Assembly (NCBI GenBank): GCA_015064665.1
Contig: SVRU01000036.1
Location: 1-26,965 of the forward strand
Origin: Oscillospiraceae bacterium
Lineage (GTDB): Bacteria > Bacillota_A > Clostridia > Oscillospirales > CAG-272
Direction of reading: 5' to 3'
Length of the DNA stretch: 26,965 bases
The position numbers and the translations under genes were made by a program. The first letter of the stretch is position 1. The number at the start of each line of letters is the position of its first letter. The notes under the pieces were generated by a model that ran no database searches, was not told the origin of the DNA, and saw nothing but the letters and a program-made list of their open reading frames with translations. Positions 1-7,510 of this stretch are shown here, piece by piece.

Positions 1-43
1 GTGGCCCTGGAGGTCGTGGGTTCGAATCCCATATTTCACCCCA
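1..43 (+). tRNA. tRNA-His (GTG), 3' half only
   Basis: The window opens exactly at the anticodon. Bases 1-3 are GTG, 6-10 (CCTGG) are the 3' side of the anticodon stem, 16-20 and 28-32 form the T stem around TTCGAAT, 33-39 is the 3' acceptor strand, base 40 is a C discriminator and 41-43 is an encoded CCA. C at the discriminator position is characteristic of bacterial tRNA-His and agrees with the GTG anticodon. The 5' half lies outside the window, so cloverleaf pairing of the D arm and acceptor cannot be checked. Confidence 0.88.
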
Positions 44-50
44 GAATAAA

Positions 51-81
51 AATCCCTCAGTTCTACCTGAGGGATTTTTTT
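51..81 (+). terminator. Rho-independent terminator of tRNA-His, probably bidirectional
   Basis: A perfect 10-bp stem (51-60 with 67-76), loop TTCTAC, is followed by a T run on the plus strand. An A-rich stretch (46-52) precedes it, so the same hairpin has a T tract on the minus strand and can also end the clpC transcript. The clpC stop codon (80-82) overlaps its edge. Confidence 0.9.
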
Positions 82-2485
82 ATTTTTGATTTTCAACCTC
101 AGAATCAGCATATTGAGGTATATATTTAAGCTCGTCATTTTTAATTTCAAAAACTACATTATTAAGCTCACCTTCGAGCATTAATGCTGAAATTTTGTTT
201 TCAATTTTGCTCGTAACGCTTCTTAACGCTGTTCTTGCCCCGAGTCTTTTATCGATTGATTGTTTAGCTAAATATTCACAAACGTTTGCGTCATATTCAA
301 GCTCAATACCTAATATTCTAAGTCTTTTTTCCAGCTGAGCCATTGCTTTTGTCACTATTAATATCATTGAATCTTGACTTAAGGGTTTGAAATATATTAT
401 GTTGTCAATTCTGTTTATAAATTCAGGGCTAAAATATTCAAACAATTTTTCTGTTTGCAAAAGAGCATTATCATCTTTTAAAAAGCCGAGTGAGCTTTCC
501 GACTTTGCCGTATTAATTGCGTTTGAGGTCATAATTATATAAGAATTTTTAAAGCTTACGCATCTGCCGCATGAATCGGTCAAAACACCGTCGTCCATTA
601 TCTGTAAAAATAAATTTAAAACTTCTTTATCGGCTTTTTCTATTTCATCGAATAAAACGACGGAGTAAGGATGCTTTCTGATTTTTTCCGTCAGAGCACC
701 GCCTTCTTCATAACCGACGTAGCCGGGCGGAGAACCGATAAGCATTGTAACCGAGTTTTTCTCGGAGAACTCAGACATATCGAATCTTATAAGTGATTTT
801 TTGTCTTTAAATAATTCTTCCGAAAGTGCTTTTGCAAGCTCTGTTTTTCCAACACCGCTTGTGCCGATAAACAAGAAAATACCTTTTGGTTTATCGGGAT
901 TATTTATTCCGGTTTCGCTTCTCATAACCGACGCGACAAGTGAATCTATTGCCTCGTCCTGACCGAATATTTTTTCTTTTAACTTTGCTGAGAGTGTCTT
1001 TGAATCCGGACCGGATGATGCAAGCCCCGAAATAGGTATTCCCGTTATTTCATTAATAATTTCTTCTATATCATTTGAGGTTACCGTTTTTGCTTTTGTT
1101 TTATATTCCTGTACAGGAATATCCTCAAGTATTTTTCGGTATTCCAGTTCCTCTTCGCGAAGCTTGAGCGCTAAAGAATAATCCTGCTTTTTTACAGCCA
1201 AAGTTTTCATCTCTTCCGTCTGCCGTATTTTTTCTTCGATAATTCTCGTTTCACACTTTTTGGAATCGTTGGTCATATTTGCTTTCGCACAAGCCTCGTC
1301 AATTATGTCTATGGCTTTATCAGGAAAATATCTGTCCTGTATATACCGTTCAGACAGATTAACAGCGGAAGATATTGCTTCGTCGGTTATTTTTACAGAG
1401 TGATGTTCTTCATATCGTGGACGCAGACCCTTGAGTATGTTAATCGTTTGCGCAACTGTCGGTTCGTTTATCGTCAGAGCTTGAAATCTTCGTTCAAGAG
1501 CGGCATCCTTCTCAATGTACTTATGATATTCCGAAAATGTTGTTGCACCTATAAGCTGGATTTCCGATCTTGAAAGCTGAGGCTTAAGAATATTTGCCGC
1601 ATCGATTGCCCCCTCGGCAGATCCTGCGCCGACTATCGTGTGTATTTCGTCTATAAAAAGTATTATTGATTTGTTTTTTGACGCTTCGCTGAGCATACCT
1701 TTAATTCGTTCTTCAAAATCGCCTCTGTACTTTGCGCCTGCCACCATTGAAGTCAAATCGACCGAGATAATTGATTTTCCTTTTAATTGCGCGGGAACGT
1801 CTCCTCGTGTTATTTTTTCGGCAAGACCCTCTACTATAGCAGTTTTTCCAACTCCCGCCTCACCGATTAGGCAGGGGTTGTTTTTTGTTTTTCGGCACAG
1901 TATTCTTATCATTCTGTCTATTTCACGCTCTCTGCCTATCAAAGGATCAAGAAGATTGTTTTTTGCAAGCTCGGTAAGATTTTTGCCGTATTGATTAAGA
2001 TTGCTGTTGCTTGATTCTTTTTTTATTTTCGGTGATTCAAAGCTTTTTTCGGCAGTTCGCAAAACTGTCAGCAGCTCATCGGTGATGTATGTTATATCCG
2101 CGCCGGAAAAAGCAAGCACGCGCATTCCGACACAGTCTTTTTCTTCAAGAATCGAAAGCAGAATATGTTCGGTGCCGATTTTAAATGCTCCGTATCTTAC
2201 TGAAATACGGTATGAGTTTTCGACGATTTTACGGCAACGAGGCGTCATGTCGTTTGGCGTGAGCAGACTTTTTGATCCGGTGCCCGAAATTTTTTTAACC
2301 GTATCGAGTATTTTTTCGTACGTGACATTATTTTTAGCCAAAACCGATGTTGCGGTTGTTGATTTATCTTTTAAAAGGGAAATAAGAATATGTTCGCTTC
2401 CGATATAGGTGTGTCCTAAAGATTCTGCGATTTTAGCAGCGTTGTTAAGAGCCTTTTCGGCTTTTTCGGTAAATCTGTTGCTCAT
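80..2485 (-). CDS. clpC: ClpC-type AAA+ unfoldase, ATPase partner of ClpP
   Basis: An 801-residue Hsp100 protein, close to the usual ClpC length. It has an N-terminal Clp repeat domain (about 1-145), a first AAA+ module with Walker A GEAGVGKT near 209-216 and a FIDEIH Walker B near 278, and a coiled M region with a UVR-like stretch around 430-450. A second AAA+ module has GTSGVGKT near 541 and LFDEIE near 613. An LGF tripeptide near residue 666 matches the ClpP-docking loop. Family role: ATP-driven unfolding of damaged or tagged proteins for ClpP. ClpC in Bacillus is usually encoded with ctsR, mcsA and mcsB; none is seen here, and I see no CtsR box or CIRCE element. A TATAAT-like -10 lies on the minus strand at 2513-2518 and a GGAG-type RBS precedes the ATG, so it probably has its own promoter downstream of the wall-binding cassette. 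Confidence 0.95.
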   Translation of the reverse strand: MSNRFTEKAEKALNNAAKIAESLGHTYIGSEHILISLLKDKSTTATSVLAKNNVTYEKILDTVKKISGTGSKSLLTPNDMTPRCRKIVENSYRISVRYGAFKIGTEHILLSILEEKDCVGMRVLAFSGADITYITDELLTVLRTAEKSFESPKIKKESSNSNLNQYGKNLTELAKNNLLDPLIGREREIDRMIRILCRKTKNNPCLIGEAGVGKTAIVEGLAEKITRGDVPAQLKGKSIISVDLTSMVAGAKYRGDFEERIKGMLSEASKNKSIILFIDEIHTIVGAGSAEGAIDAANILKPQLSRSEIQLIGATTFSEYHKYIEKDAALERRFQALTINEPTVAQTINILKGLRPRYEEHHSVKITDEAISSAVNLSERYIQDRYFPDKAIDIIDEACAKANMTNDSKKCETRIIEEKIRQTEEMKTLAVKKQDYSLALKLREEELEYRKILEDIPVQEYKTKAKTVTSNDIEEIINEITGIPISGLASSGPDSKTLSAKLKEKIFGQDEAIDSLVASVMRSETGINNPDKPKGIFLFIGTSGVGKTELAKALSEELFKDKKSLIRFDMSEFSEKNSVTMLIGSPPGYVGYEEGGALTEKIRKHPYSVVLFDEIEKADKEVLNLFLQIMDDGVLTDSCGRCVSFKNSYIIMTSNAINTAKSESSLGFLKDDNALLQTEKLFEYFSPEFINRIDNIIYFKPLSQDSMILIVTKAMAQLEKRLRILGIELEYDANVCEYLAKQSIDKRLGARTALRSVTSKIENKISALMLEGELNNVVFEIKNDELKYIPQYADSEVENQK

Positions 2486-2556
2486 TTATTTCTGCTCCGT
2501 TTGTTTTTGAAAATTATACCCTAAAGTTATAGCGCTTAACGCAGAATCCGAAATAA

Positions 2557-3084
2557 TTATTCGTATATTTCTTCAAGCCGCCGAATTGCGTCTATTTCTG
2601 TCAGAATTCTTTGAAATAAAAAGGCGTCGGTTTCTCCCGTCGGTTCAAGCACGAAAATTTTTTGCAGATCAGTTACGGCTTTTACTGTATTTTCATTATA
2701 AAATGAGCCGCGTCCCACGTTGTCTAAGCCATCGTAAACCCCTCCAAGCTCAGAAATGTATAAATGAAGGCTTATTACGTCCTTGCCTTGACTTCCGAAT
2801 TTCAACGGAAATCCATCTTCGGTTATTATATAATTCTTTGTGTTTCTTTTTTTTCGCGCATCGTCAAATAACAGAAATAGCAAATCAAAAGTGGTTCTGT
2901 CGACTATTCCGTTTGCTTCAAGTCCGTACGTTTGCTGAAATACATTAACCGATTCGGCGGTTTTCCGTCCGTAGATTCCGTCTATCGCCACTCTCGGTAT
3001 TGCAGGATTAACTCTGTCTGAAATTACGTGTAAAAATTTCTGCACCTCTCTTATCGCCGCCGCTGTGTCAAGAAGTTTATACAT
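2557..3084 (-). CDS. Small peptidoglycan-binding-domain protein
   Basis: A 175-residue protein consisting essentially of two PG_binding_1-type units. The first covers about residues 8-72, with a DGIYGRKTAESV motif, an aromatic FQQTYG helix and an NGIVDRTT closing turn. The second covers about 95-165, is more degenerate, and is preceded by a basic linker (RKKRN). No signal peptide, lipobox or transmembrane segment is visible. It overlaps the upstream gene by 8 bp (3077-3084) and has an AGGAGA RBS inside that gene's 3' end, so the two are almost certainly translationally coupled. The units resemble those in the neighbouring 470-residue protein, suggesting descent from, or work with, that protein. 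Role: binding glycan or peptidoglycan-like polymer; no catalytic domain is seen. Confidence 0.8.
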   Translation of the reverse strand: MYKLLDTAAAIREVQKFLHVISDRVNPAIPRVAIDGIYGRKTAESVNVFQQTYGLEANGIVDRTTFDLLFLLFDDARKKRNTKNYIITEDGFPLKFGSQGKDVISLHLYISELGGVYDGLDNVGRGSFYNENTVKAVTDLQKIFVLEPTGETDAFLFQRILTEIDAIRRLEEIYE

Positions 3085-4489
3085 TGTTATTTTCTCCTAT
3101 TTGATATCCGGGATACTGTCCCTCTCTTGCTATTGCGCCGTTATATAAATCGTCATATACGTTCATTATTGCATTCCACGTCTGAACCGAAACCCGTTCC
3201 GGATTGCCGGGAATATCAAAAAGCCGTTTGAATTCTTCAAGTGCCAAAGCTGTTTGTTCACCAAAAGCACCGTCAGCCGTAACGGTCGGTATTGAGGTGT
3301 ATGTTCTCGCTATAAAATTAAGATATTCCTGCAGGACTCTCACGTCATCGCCCTCAAGACCGGGTCTTAAAACACGGCCGGGAAAGGGAAGAAGAACCCC
3401 GACGGAATATTCAAACGGCACTGAAGCGACCAGACTGTAATATGTGTTTTGAATTCTGTCCCAAACGGCTCTGTCAACGATACCGGTTTGAGTCATGTTA
3501 TATGTTTTTTGAAAGGATAAAACCGAATCTTTTGTTGCCGGACCGAAAGCACCGTCAACCGAAACACTGCGCACCGTCGGTACGAATGTTGAAATATAAT
3601 CGAGATAGTATTGTAAGGTAATTACTCCTCCAGATGCATCTCCTTCAGACAGCGTGTCAGTGTATTGAGTAGAAAGCTCTTCGATTCTTAATCCCTCGGA
3701 ATTAACCGTTTGCAATCTTTTTACAGCATTATAAACGTTTTGTATTCTGTACCATGTGCTTCTTCCAACAATTCCGTCGGGAGTCAGATTGAATACCTCT
3801 TGAAATTTTCTTACAGCGTCGGTTGTGCTTGTGTCAAAAAATCCATCCGTCGGATAAATTTTCGGAATTCCGGGGAAATTGCCGGAAATGCGGTTTAACC
3901 TTGTTTGAATAAATTCAATGTCTCTTCCCGAGTCGCCTTCTTCCAGCGGAACTTGCGGAGCTGCGCTTTCTACGTTATCAACGTCGACGTTATCTATGAT
4001 TTCAATATTATTACCGTAGTAGTTTTGGAGAATTTCAAAGGCGTTGAGTCCTTGTTCCGCAAGCGTTACTGAGCCCCATTGAGAAAGTCCGTTGCAATTT
4101 ACTTCAACTCCGTCGCAAAAGGTAGCGAAAAGCGGTTCAATAAAGCCCTCTCGTCTTATATAGCTGTTAAATATTTCGTCTACAATCTCTGATATATTTG
4201 CAAAAATATTTCTTTGATATATAAAGGTTTGGTCATATGCGGGAGAAGACGTTATATCAAAATCTCTTCCCGCAGCTCTGTAAAATTCGGTATAAACTCT
4301 GTTCAAGGCAACCGAAATTTGCGCCAAAACGTTTGCTTTTATTGCTTCGGTTGGCCAGGTTGGATAAATTTCACTTGAAGCTACGTTCTTTATGTAGTCG
4401 GCAAAGCCTACGGTGACGTTTTGCGCATTGGATGAAGGTGCTCCGAGGTGAACGACTATTTGTTCGGGTATTATCGGATAATCAATCAT
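3077..4489 (-). CDS. SpoIID/LytB-fold protein with three peptidoglycan-binding repeats
   Basis: A 470-residue protein. Residues 25-165 match the SpoIID/LytB pattern: an ...SSEIYPTWPTEAIKA... segment placing Glu40 where SpoIID has its catalytic Glu, a DQTF segment near 86, Cys125 and Cys132, then GLSQWG (134-139) and an EILQNYYG closing strand. After a linker come three PG_binding_1 repeats (about 180-255, 283-350, 378-450), each with a DG(A/F)F(G/D) turn and a terminal W-x-x-I tryptophan. SpoIID enzymes cleave glycan strands (lytic transglycosylase) during engulfment and normally carry an N-terminal membrane anchor or signal; none is present here. The start ATG has a GGAG RBS and follows the upstream stop by 3 bp. 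Catalysis is inferred; the SpoIID histidine region reads Cys-Asn (132-133), so metal binding may differ. Confidence 0.8.
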   Translation of the reverse strand: MIDYPIIPEQIVVHLGAPSSNAQNVTVGFADYIKNVASSEIYPTWPTEAIKANVLAQISVALNRVYTEFYRAAGRDFDITSSPAYDQTFIYQRNIFANISEIVDEIFNSYIRREGFIEPLFATFCDGVEVNCNGLSQWGSVTLAEQGLNAFEILQNYYGNNIEIIDNVDVDNVESAAPQVPLEEGDSGRDIEFIQTRLNRISGNFPGIPKIYPTDGFFDTSTTDAVRKFQEVFNLTPDGIVGRSTWYRIQNVYNAVKRLQTVNSEGLRIEELSTQYTDTLSEGDASGGVITLQYYLDYISTFVPTVRSVSVDGAFGPATKDSVLSFQKTYNMTQTGIVDRAVWDRIQNTYYSLVASVPFEYSVGVLLPFPGRVLRPGLEGDDVRVLQEYLNFIARTYTSIPTVTADGAFGEQTALALEEFKRLFDIPGNPERVSVQTWNAIMNVYDDLYNGAIAREGQYPGYQIGENNNV

Positions 4490-4492
4490 AAC

Positions 4493-4903
4493 TTACTCCA
4501 AAAATTGATTTTCTTGCACGAATGTGTTAAGATTTCCTCTGGGGTAGGTAACTCCGTTTTCATGTATTGGTATTGGAATCATATTTACAGGCTGTACGGT
4601 TTCCACCCCATCAAAAACAGCAACGTTAAATATTCTTTTGGTATAAAAACCCGGAGCAGAAACTTCAATATTATAAAGAGCGTAGGAAGGTTCGGCAGTG
4701 CCCGGGGACATAGAAAGTGTGCGCGACGGAGTAGGTAAAGCTATTCTTTCGCTGACTCCGTCGATATCGGTTATTACGGAATACTGTATATCTCGGTTTT
4801 CTTCCGTCCCCCCCAGAATTCTTATAACCGTTCCGGTGGTAGGAAGCGAGCCGCCCGCCGAGGAAGCATTAATAATCAGAGTTCCCGTTTTATCAAAAGG
4901 CAT
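4493..4903 (-). CDS. Carboxypeptidase-regulatory (transthyretin-like) domain protein
   Basis: A 136-residue protein, first gene of the minus-strand cassette, with an AGGAGA RBS at 4910-4917. It opens with an alternating beta pattern (GTLIINASSAGGSLPTTGT), has a TDIDGVSE turn and a YALYNIEVSAPGFYTKRIF core, and ends in a conserved-looking VNMIPIP stretch. This is the signature arrangement of CarboxypepD_reg/transthyretin-like beta-sandwich domains, which usually serve as adhesion or scaffold modules. It has no signal peptide and no enzymatic motif. It sits 3 bp upstream of the SpoIID/PG-binding gene, so it is likely co-produced and perhaps part of the same complex. Family assignment is by pattern only; the function is unknown. 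Confidence 0.65.
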   Translation of the reverse strand: MPFDKTGTLIINASSAGGSLPTTGTVIRILGGTEENRDIQYSVITDIDGVSERIALPTPSRTLSMSPGTAEPSYALYNIEVSAPGFYTKRIFNVAVFDGVETVQPVNMIPIPIHENGVTYPRGNLNTFVQENQFLE

Positions 4904-4962
4904 AATAGTTCTCCTGTTGGTTTATTTTAAATTAAACATGACCTTTTTTGTCGTTTTTACTC

Positions 4963-4991
4963 TTGACTTTATTAAGAAATTATTATATAAT
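4963..4991 (+). promoter_or_regulatory. SigA-type promoter of the PRPP synthetase gene
   Basis: TTGACT (4963-4968), a 17-bp spacer, then TATAAT (4986-4991). An AGGGAG RBS follows at 5017-5022, seven bases before the ATG at 5029. Confidence 0.85.
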
Positions 4992-5028
4992 AATGAATGT
5001 AAAATAAAATACTTTTAGGGAGTTTTAT

Positions 5029-6138
5029 ATGAAGGATTCTTTATACGGCGAATTGAGCGTTATCGGAATGCGCGGATGCGAGGATTTTACAAGACAGATT
5101 GATTCGTATCTTCAGGAGTGGCGCCGCCATGACAACGAGGGAACTTATCTTGTTGATGCACCGTGCCCCAGATTTGGCAGCGGTGAGGCAAAGGGTACGG
5201 TTCGTAATTCTTTGAGAGGTAACGACGTATATATCGTTTGCGACGTATTTAACCACGGTGTTACTTATAATATGTACGGAAAGACGGTTCCGATGAGCCC
5301 TGACGATCATTTTCAGGATGTAAAGCGTGTAATAGGCGCAATTGGAGGAAAGGCGCGCAGAATCAACGTTATAATGCCTATGCTTTATGAAGGCAGACAG
5401 CATAAGCGTTCCGGCAGAGAATCTCTTGACTGCGCTTTGATGCTTCAGGAGCTTGTAAATATGGGTATCACAAACCTTATTACCTTTGATGCTCACGATC
5501 CCAGAGTTCAGAATGCTATTCCTCTTCACGGATTTGAAAACGTAAGAACCTCTTATCAGATGATAAAAGCGCTTTTACGTGTATATCCCGATATAAAAAT
5601 TGACCCTGAAAATACAATGATTATTTCTCCTGACGAGGGCGGAATGAGCAAATGTATGTACTATTCCTCCGTTATGGGTATCGATCTCGGTATGTTCTAC
5701 AAACGTCGTGATTATTCGGTTATCATTAACGGTAAGAATCCTATAGTTGCTCACGAATATCTCGGACGCGACGTTAAGGATAAGGACGTTATTATTATTG
5801 ATGACATGATTTCTTCGGGCGATTCGGTTATAGACGTTGCTCAGCAGCTTAAGTCAAAGGGCGCAAAGAGAATATTTGTATTTGCCACCTTCGGACTGTT
5901 CTGTAACGGACTCGAAAATATGGACAAGGCTTACGAAGAGGGCATATTTACAAAAATATTTACAACTAACCTTGTTTACAGAACTCCTGAGCTTCTTGCA
6001 AGGGAATGGTATGAGGAGGTTAATCTTTGCAAATACGTTGCATACATAATCGACACTCTTAACCACGACCGTACCATCAGTAATCTTCTTGATCAGTCCA
6101 AAAAGATTCACGGACTGCTTGATAACTACAACAAATAA
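5029..6138 (+). CDS. prs: Ribose-phosphate pyrophosphokinase (PRPP synthetase), long form
   Basis: A 369-residue phosphoribosyltransferase-fold protein. The PRPP/ribose-5-phosphate loop DVIIIDDMISSGDS is at about 253-266. Upstream is an NVIMPMLYEGRQHKR segment typical of the ATP-binding flexible loop of PRPP synthetases, followed by an ITNLITFDAHDPR stretch corresponding to the catalytic/Mg region, and an ISPDEGGMSK stretch. The reaction is ATP + ribose 5-phosphate to AMP + PRPP, feeding purine, pyrimidine, His, Trp and NAD synthesis. It is some 50 residues longer than classical bacterial Prs (about 315), with extra sequence at both ends, so it belongs to a divergent group. It has its own promoter and a strong RBS. 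A long hairpin lies just past the stop codon. Confidence 0.85.
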   Translation: MKDSLYGELSVIGMRGCEDFTRQIDSYLQEWRRHDNEGTYLVDAPCPRFGSGEAKGTVRNSLRGNDVYIVCDVFNHGVTYNMYGKTVPMSPDDHFQDVKRVIGAIGGKARRINVIMPMLYEGRQHKRSGRESLDCALMLQELVNMGITNLITFDAHDPRVQNAIPLHGFENVRTSYQMIKALLRVYPDIKIDPENTMIISPDEGGMSKCMYYSSVMGIDLGMFYKRRDYSVIINGKNPIVAHEYLGRDVKDKDVIIIDDMISSGDSVIDVAQQLKSKGAKRIFVFATFGLFCNGLENMDKAYEEGIFTKIFTTNLVYRTPELLAREWYEEVNLCKYVAYIIDTLNHDRTISNLLDQSKKIHGLLDNYNK

Positions 6139-6148
6139 TAAATTATCT

Positions 6149-6181
6149 ATGGGATTTCCTTGCTTTGCGGGGCAATCCCAT
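6149..6181 (+). other. Long hairpin between prs and the Rrf2 gene
   Basis: An 8-bp outer stem (6149-6156 with 6174-6181) is stacked on a 6-bp inner stem (CCTTGC with GCGGGG, two wobbles) across a TTT loop; each side has one unpaired base. No T run follows on either strand, so it is not a standard intrinsic terminator. It could be an mRNA processing or stabilising element, or a leader for the Rrf2 operon. Confidence 0.6.
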
Positions 6182-6212
6182 TGCTAAAATAAATCTCGGC
6201 GGTAAATTTTTT

Positions 6213-6632
6213 ATGAGAATAACCCTTGAATCCGATTATGCACTAAGGATAATAAGCGCGCTTGCAAGGCATGACGGAGTTGTTGATGCCAAAACACTCT
6301 CGGAGGAAACCTCTGTAACCTTGCAGTTTACACTCAAAATACTTCATAAGCTCGTTAAAGGCGAGCTTGTTAGTTCGTATAAGGGAATAAGAGGCGGTTA
6401 CTGTTTACGTGTTGCGCCGGAAAAGATTAGTTTAAAGCGTGTAATTGAGGAGATCGACGGACCGATAGTTATGGTAAGATGCCTTGAGAGAACCGAATCA
6501 TGTTCGTTGAATCAAGAGAAAACTGCCTGTATATATCATCATATTTTTGATACTATAAGTCTTGACGTTGCAAGGAAGCTTGGGAATATAACTATTTCAG
6601 ACGTGCTTAACAGAACATACTCAATTAAATAA
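6213..6632 (+). CDS. Rrf2-family transcriptional regulator, probably Fe-S sensing
   Basis: A 139-residue winged-helix protein with the Rrf2 opening MRITLESDYALRIISALA, a helix-turn-helix (about 26-50) and a wing with RGGY (60-63). Three cysteines, C90, C97 and C106, occupy the region where IscR, NsrR and RsrR ligate an iron-sulfur cluster, spaced C-x6-C-x8-C. An in-frame TTG at 6165 would add 16 residues, but it sits inside the hairpin at 6149-6181 and the extra residues do not fit the family, so the ATG at 6213 is preferred; its RBS is weak. It precedes lgt by 19 bp. By family it should be a DNA-binding repressor or activator whose activity depends on cluster status; its targets are not visible from sequence. 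Confidence 0.87.
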   Translation: MRITLESDYALRIISALARHDGVVDAKTLSEETSVTLQFTLKILHKLVKGELVSSYKGIRGGYCLRVAPEKISLKRVIEEIDGPIVMVRCLERTESCSLNQEKTACIYHHIFDTISLDVARKLGNITISDVLNRTYSIK

Positions 6633-6651
6633 GGAAAAGGCGAACGGAGAT

Positions 6652-7497
6652 ATGTTGAGAACATCCAGAATATCCTTTCCCGGTTTTGGTATCGGGGAAT
6701 TTGAAATTGAAAGTGCTGCTTTCTCTTTAGGAAATTTAGAGATAGCTTGGTATGCGGTTATAATAACGCTTGGAATGATTTTTGCAGTATTTCATATTGT
6801 CCATCTTGCAAAGCAGGTCGGAATCATTTTTGATGTCGTAATAGACTATGTTTTGATCACCGTTCCGATAGGTGTAATCGGAGCAAGACTTTACTACGTA
6901 TTTGCGGAAATCGAAAACTTTCACAACCTTAAGGAAGTGTTTAATATCCGAAGCGGTGGCTTAGCGATTTACGGCGGAATTCTTGCGGGCGCGGTTTCTG
7001 TTTTCGTTATATCGAAGGTTAAAAAGATTCCGTTTTTGACCTTTGCCGATTGCTGTACTCCCGGTATTCTTTTGGCGCAGGGGATCGGAAGATGGGGTAA
7101 TTTTGCCAACGGTGAGGCGTTTGGTGCGGAGACCGATATATTTTGCAGAATGGGACTTAACAACGCTTTGACGTCATATCAGACGGTATACGTCCATCCT
7201 ACGTTTCTGTATGAATCGCTTTGGAACGCATCCGGCTTTTTGATAGCTCATTTCTTTTTTAAAAAACGTCAATACGACGGACAGGTTTTCTTGTTTATTT
7301 TTGCATGGTACGGCTTAGGCAGAGCCTTTATTGAAGGACTTCGGGCGGACAGCCTTTACGGAAGTATATTTGGAATTGAGTTCAGAATCTCGCAGGTTCT
7401 TGCCGTCTTTATATTTACAGTATGCGCGTCGGCTCTCGTATATTTTGCAATTCGAAAACCAAGCAAGGAACTATATTATCACAAAATTAAAAAATAA
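6652..7497 (+). CDS. lgt: Prolipoprotein diacylglyceryl transferase
   Basis: A 281-residue integral membrane enzyme with about seven hydrophobic segments. The Lgt signature G-R-W-G-N-F-x-N-x-E is at residues 146-155, and GGLAIYGG (102-109) is the loop that in E. coli carries an essential His, here Tyr108. The C-terminal GLGRAFIEGLRADSL also matches the family. It transfers diacylglycerol from phosphatidylglycerol to the lipobox cysteine of prelipoproteins. A GGAG RBS lies close to the ATG. It sits between the Rrf2 gene (19 bp) and folD (13 bp), so the three are probably one transcript. Confidence 0.95.
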   Translation: MLRTSRISFPGFGIGEFEIESAAFSLGNLEIAWYAVIITLGMIFAVFHIVHLAKQVGIIFDVVIDYVLITVPIGVIGARLYYVFAEIENFHNLKEVFNIRSGGLAIYGGILAGAVSVFVISKVKKIPFLTFADCCTPGILLAQGIGRWGNFANGEAFGAETDIFCRMGLNNALTSYQTVYVHPTFLYESLWNASGFLIAHFFFKKRQYDGQVFLFIFAWYGLGRAFIEGLRADSLYGSIFGIEFRISQVLAVFIFTVCASALVYFAIRKPSKELYYHKIKK

Positions 7498-7510
7498 AGA
7501 GGAATAAATT

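Noticed and set aside
1638..2408. Two plus-strand open frames (118 and 135 codons) opposite clpC
   Set aside because: Antisense to conserved AAA+ coding sequence, with no RBS or promoter.
2486..2556. CtsR or HrcA (CIRCE) operator upstream of clpC
   Set aside because: No AGTCAAA-type repeats and no TTAGCACTC/GAGTGCTAA dyad were found in this gap.
6165..6212. In-frame TTG extending the Rrf2 protein by 16 residues
   Set aside because: It lies inside a strong hairpin, lacks a convincing RBS, and the residues do not fit the Rrf2 N-terminus, which begins at the ATG at 6213.
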